Part shown: positions 60,617 through 64,000 of the stretch, piece by piece
How positions within the stretch are numbered: position 1 is the first letter of the stretch
Layout of the letters: every line of letters begins with the position of its first letter
DNA from: Chloroflexi bacterium CFX4
GTDB taxonomy: Bacteria; Chloroflexota; Anaerolineae; Aggregatilineales; UBA2796
Reading direction: 5' to 3'
Assembly (NCBI GenBank): GCA_021404685.1
Contig: QWHC01000002.1
Span: 62,001-126,000, forward strand
Length of the DNA: 64,000 nucleotides
Program-made: the position numbers and the translations under genes
Notes under the pieces: generated by a model
Told to the model about the DNA's origin: nothing
Seen by the model: the letters and a program-made list of their open reading frames with translations, nothing else
Database searches by the model: none

Positions 60617-63064
60617 ATGGACTGGCTAAATGCAAATTTTCTGCCATGGCTGATCCCGATTCCACCATTCATCGCCTTCGCGTTGATCATCTTGGTGGCG
60701 GGGCGCAGCCGCGTGGCAACACAAATCATCGCGCTCGGCGCAATGGCGCTAACGTGGCTGCTCAGCTTTTCGCTGGTGCTGCGTGCCTTCGCCATTAGCG
60801 ATTTGGGCAAATACTCACGGGGCATTTTCGGCAGCAGCCTGACCGATATATTCGGCGGCACAAGCTGGCTCGCCAACGGATCAGGCAGCGGCGGGCTGAA
60901 TATGGGCGTTGCCGTTGACCCACTGACGGCAGTCATGCTCTTTATGGTGCCGCTGGTCATGATGATGATCTTCATCTACACCCTGGGCTACATGGCAAAT
61001 GCCAAGCGCCACACGCGCTTTTTTGCCTACCTCAGCCTGTTCGCCGGCGCAATGCTGACGCTCGTCGTAGCCGATAACCTGCTGCTGCTCTTTGTGGGTT
61101 GGGAAGTGATGGGCTTGTGTTCCTACCTGCTCATCGGCTTCTGGTACGACCGTGCGCCGAACGAAGAAATTGATGGCGTTGCGCCTTATCAGGCAGCCAT
61201 GAAGGCGTTTATGACCACGCGCATTGCCGACGTGATCATGCTGATCGGCATTGCCTATCTGTGGGCAAGCACTGGCACGCTGAACTTCCGCGAGATTTTC
61301 TTCAATGAAGCAACGCTGGAAGGGCTTGCCACAACGCCCGCACTGGGTGGCTTTTTGGGCTTGAGCGCCGCCGGCTTGATCGGCATTTGCATTGTGATCG
61401 GCACGGTTGGCAAATCGGCGCAGTTTCCGCTGCACGTCTGGCTGCCCGACGCAATGAAAGGTCCGACGCCCGTCAGCGCGATGATCCATGCGGCAGCGAT
61501 GGTCTCCGCCGGCGTCTACCTGATTATCCGTATGTTCCCGGTGCTGTCTGCCGGTGCCAACATTGAGGAAGGCTTGCTCAGCTCGCCGATGTTGTTCATG
61601 GCAGTTATCGGCTCCGTCACGGCGATCTTTGCCGCAACGATTGCCGTTGCCCAGAACGACATCAAGAAGGTGCTTGCCTACTCCACCATCAGCCAGCTTG
61701 GTTTTATGGTGGCAGTGCTGGGCATTGGTGGCTTTGCGCCCGCCTTCTTCCACCTGATTACCCATGCGTTCTTTAAGGCGCTTTTGTTCTTGGGCAGTGG
61801 GTCGGTCATTCACGGCATGGAACACGGTCATCACGTGGCGCACGGTCATCATGGCGAACACGGACACGAAGAAGCGCACGACGCACATGCACACGAGGCG
61901 CACGGACATGATGATCATGCCGAACACGGGCATGAAGCACACGGCGAATCGCATGGCGAGGTGTTCGATCCGCAAGATATGCGGAACATGGGCGGCTTGA
62001 TCCGTACCATGCCGGTGACGGGCGTCACGTTCATCATCGGTGGCTTGGCATTGGCAGGTGCGCCGCTCTTTACGGCAGGCTTCTGGTCAAAAGATGAAAT
62101 CCTGCTGGAAGCGTGGCACATCATGGGCAAAAATCCTGTGGGCTTGCTGGTCTTGGTGTTGCTTTCGCTGGCGGCTGTCCTCACGACGCTCTATACCTTC
62201 CGCCAAATCTGGCTAACCTTCTTTGGCAAGGCGCGCACAGAGGCGGCGCTTTACGCGCAACACTACAATCCATCCCGTGGCGAAGGGCGCAATGAGGCGT
62301 TTAATTCGGCTGCGATGACCATCCCACTGATCGTGTTGGCGTTCTTTGCCATCTTCGCCGGTTTTGTCGGCGTTAATCCATCCTTCCCGATCATCGGGCC
62401 GCTGCTGAATGGACTAGGCATTGAGAAGCCATTGATCCTCTACATCAAGAACGCGCTCTTGGAAGCACCGCCGCTGCCAGATTTCAACATCTTGCCGGTG
62501 CTGCTCTCGTTCACGATCTTCGGCGTAGGTGTTTATGCAGGCTATACGCTCTATGCGCGGCGTGAATACGCGCTTGGGCAGCCTGACCCGCTTGAGGGAA
62601 TCGTCGGTGCGGATGCTTACCGCCTGTTGGTGAACAAGTACTACATTGACGAGTTCTACGAACGCACCTTCATCAAGCCGATGCAGCGCATTGCCGAAGG
62701 CTACAGCCGTGTGGTGGATCGCGGCATTATTGATAGCATCCTGCACTTCTTTGCGACCATTGCCGGCTACATTGGCGATGTGGTGAAGGAATTCAACCGC
62801 GTGGTGATTGACGGTGTAGGGGATGGCATTCCAGAGGCAATCGGCGACGCCGCGCGTGGTTTGCGCCCGGTGCAGACGGGGCGTGTGCAGCAGTATCTGC
62901 TCTTTACGCTAATCGCAGCATTGGTGGTTGGCGCGAACCTGATCCTCTTGGCAGTTGCGCCGAGCGCCGTCGTCCCGGCGCTGCTTGTGCAAGGTGGTAT
63001 TGCCGTCCTATTGGTCTTGTTCTTCGGCACAGGTGGCAAACAAGCCACTGGCAGCGGTGACTAG
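60617..63064 (+). CDS. nuoL: NADH-quinone oxidoreductase subunit L with His-rich loop
   Basis: An 815-residue antiporter-like proton-pumping subunit (E. coli about 613). Core signatures: LLFVGWEVMGLCSYLLIGFWYDR, GKSAQFPLHVWLPDAMKGPTPVSAMIHAAAMV, and KVLAYSTISQLGFMVA. In the loop after VIHGM, 19 histidines occur in residues 399-446, before DPQDMRNMGGL, where most NuoL proteins have only HH(E)QD. A C-terminal extension holds the amphipathic lateral helix and a further helix. Starts 21 bp after the ABM gene. Confidence 0.96.
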   Translation: MDWLNANFLPWLIPIPPFIAFALIILVAGRSRVATQIIALGAMALTWLLSFSLVLRAFAISDLGKYSRGIFGSSLTDIFGGTSWLANGSGSGGLNMGVAVDPLTAVMLFMVPLVMMMIFIYTLGYMANAKRHTRFFAYLSLFAGAMLTLVVADNLLLLFVGWEVMGLCSYLLIGFWYDRAPNEEIDGVAPYQAAMKAFMTTRIADVIMLIGIAYLWASTGTLNFREIFFNEATLEGLATTPALGGFLGLSAAGLIGICIVIGTVGKSAQFPLHVWLPDAMKGPTPVSAMIHAAAMVSAGVYLIIRMFPVLSAGANIEEGLLSSPMLFMAVIGSVTAIFAATIAVAQNDIKKVLAYSTISQLGFMVAVLGIGGFAPAFFHLITHAFFKALLFLGSGSVIHGMEHGHHVAHGHHGEHGHEEAHDAHAHEAHGHDDHAEHGHEAHGESHGEVFDPQDMRNMGGLIRTMPVTGVTFIIGGLALAGAPLFTAGFWSKDEILLEAWHIMGKNPVGLLVLVLLSLAAVLTTLYTFRQIWLTFFGKARTEAALYAQHYNPSRGEGRNEAFNSAAMTIPLIVLAFFAIFAGFVGVNPSFPIIGPLLNGLGIEKPLILYIKNALLEAPPLPDFNILPVLLSFTIFGVGVYAGYTLYARREYALGQPDPLEGIVGADAYRLLVNKYYIDEFYERTFIKPMQRIAEGYSRVVDRGIIDSILHFFATIAGYIGDVVKEFNRVVIDGVGDGIPEAIGDAARGLRPVQTGRVQQYLLFTLIAALVVGANLILLAVAPSAVVPALLVQGGIAVLLVLFFGTGGKQATGSGD

Positions 63065-63075
63065 GAGTTCATTCT

Positions 63076-64000
63076 ATGACGCTTGACTTTCTGACTCTGC
63101 TCACCTTCCTGCCGATGATTGGTGCAGGTGTGGTGATTGTGCTGCCGCGCCGCCAGAAGAATTTGGCGCGCATGGTGGCGCTTGCCTTTAGCGTTGTGGT
63201 GCTGGGTATGGCAATTGCGCTCTTTGCGGCGTATTCCAATGGCACTTGCCCTGAGGGCAACCTGCCACAGGAGATGCGCGCAGCCGCCGCCAATGCGCCC
63301 TTCACCTTCGTCTGTGAGCATGTGGCGGATTTCTTCCCGCTGCTTAACTCCAAGTGGCATGTTGGCGTGGATGGACTGAGCGTGGCGATGATCTTGTTGG
63401 CGGCAATCCTAACGCCGCTGGCAATCCTGATCAGCTTTGAGGTCACGGATCGTGTTCACGAGCATATGGCGCTGTTCCTGTTCCTAGAGATGGGCGTGCT
63501 AGGCTTGTTCGTCTCGCTGGACTTGATCACGTTCTTCATCTTTTGGGAGATTGGCTTGGTGCCAATGTACTTCCTGATCAACTACTGGGGCGGTAAAGAT
63601 CGGCAGTATGCCTCGTTCAAGTTCTTCTTGTATACGATGGCAGGCTCGCTTGGGCTGCTGCTCTCCATCCAGTTGATCGGGATTATTGCCGGCACGATGG
63701 ACATTCCAACCTTGCTGGCAACCTTCCCACGTGGCTTGAACGCTGCGGGACAGCCGCTGACCTTCCCCTTCAGCGCTGATCTCGGCTTGGTGAAGGGCTT
63801 GGTCTTTGCGGCGTTCTTTGTGGCGTTCGCCATCAAAGTGCCGATCTTCCCCTTCCATACATGGCTGCCCGATGCCCACACCGAAGCGCCAACCGCAGGC
63901 TCTATGCTGCTGGCGGGCATTCTGCTGAAGCTGGGCGCCTATGGCTTCTTGCGCTTGGTGGTGCCGTTGTTCCCTGCCGAGGCGCAGGCGTTTGCGCCGT
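63076..64000 (+). CDS. nuoM: NADH-quinone oxidoreductase subunit M, 3' end cut by window edge
   Basis: First 308 codons of an antiporter-like complex I subunit. ATG 63076 follows TAGGAG by 8 bases. Signatures: SVDGLSVAM-like VGVDGLSVAMILLAA, FFIFWEIGLVPMYFLINYWGG, FKFFLYTMAGSLGLLLSI, and FAIKVPIFPFHTWLPDAHTEAPTAGSMLLAGILLKLGAYGFLR. The frame stays open to the window end. Confidence 0.95.
   Translation, partial: MTLDFLTLLTFLPMIGAGVVIVLPRRQKNLARMVALAFSVVVLGMAIALFAAYSNGTCPEGNLPQEMRAAAANAPFTFVCEHVADFFPLLNSKWHVGVDGLSVAMILLAAILTPLAILISFEVTDRVHEHMALFLFLEMGVLGLFVSLDLITFFIFWEIGLVPMYFLINYWGGKDRQYASFKFFLYTMAGSLGLLLSIQLIGIIAGTMDIPTLLATFPRGLNAAGQPLTFPFSADLGLVKGLVFAAFFVAFAIKVPIFPFHTWLPDAHTEAPTAGSMLLAGILLKLGAYGFLRLVVPLFPAEAQAFAP

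Overview
The window is about 64 kb of gene-dense, GC-rich bacterial chromosome. It most resembles a member of the Chloroflexota, probably the Anaerolineae lineage. This is an inference from gene content: a fused glyA-gcvT gene, coenzyme F420 biosynthesis genes, a CxxxY-type CcmE, secreted proteins with Thr/Pro stalks, sAC-like cyclase-ATPase signalling proteins, and no lipopolysaccharide genes. No rRNA, tRNA or CRISPR was seen. Two genes run off the edges: lipA on the left and nuoM on the right.

Layout. 1-2.2 kb: the 3' part of lipA and a zinc alcohol dehydrogenase. 2.2-9 kb: a leftward run holding an M32 carboxypeptidase, a degenerate peptidase-MA-like surface protein, rlmN, an alpha/beta hydrolase, lysA and a GNAT acetyltransferase, with ATGA overlaps. 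9-11 kb: an MFS exporter with a long leader that appears to encode a 16-residue peptide behind a MerR-type promoter, then a small zinc-ribbon protein. 11-17.4 kb: a leftward carbohydrate operon (LacI regulator, GH32/43-like hydrolase, sugar-binding protein, two permeases) with an operator palindrome. 17.6-19.3 kb: an NfeD-slipin pair. 19.3-24.3 kb: an orphan gene, tilS, a C39-peptidase/TPR protein, a glycosyltransferase and a DUF4258 gene. 24.4-30.2 kb: a secreted TAP-like hydrolase, a leftward group of fumarase alpha subunit plus two pyrimidine-enzyme homologues that have lost catalytic residues, a NanE-like epimerase and a HEAT-repeat protein. 30.2-36.5 kb: the GlyA-GcvT fusion, a Nudix protein, an alpha/beta hydrolase and a GAF histidine kinase. 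36.7-41.6 kb: a beta-propeller protein, a YraQ/TIGR03943 pair, and aroE-tyrA. 41.8-47.8 kb: an sAC-like cyclase-ATPase, smpB and a site-2 protease. 47.9-50 kb: F420 genes (an FbiB-like nitroreductase, cofD, cofC). 50.2-55.5 kb: dnaE carrying a 419-residue homing intein. 55.5-57.2 kb: ccmE and a membrane-anchored partner. 57.7-64 kb: a membrane-arm-only complex I operon (nuoA-H-J-K, a small ABM-domain gene, nuoL, nuoM).

The strongest points for follow-up are these. (1) The dnaE intein is flanked on both sides by extein sequence with the intein's AT-rich codon use, which looks like a co-conversion footprint of recent homing; a LexA-type box sits on the dnaE promoter. (2) An intact pyrF-like/pyrE-like gene pair lacks the residues needed for either reaction. 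(3) The MFS gene has a probable leader peptide and a MerR-like operator. (4) The GlyA-GcvT fusion has an unexplained central region of about 220 residues. (5) A complex I membrane-arm cluster lacks B, C, D and I and carries a His-rich loop in NuoL.
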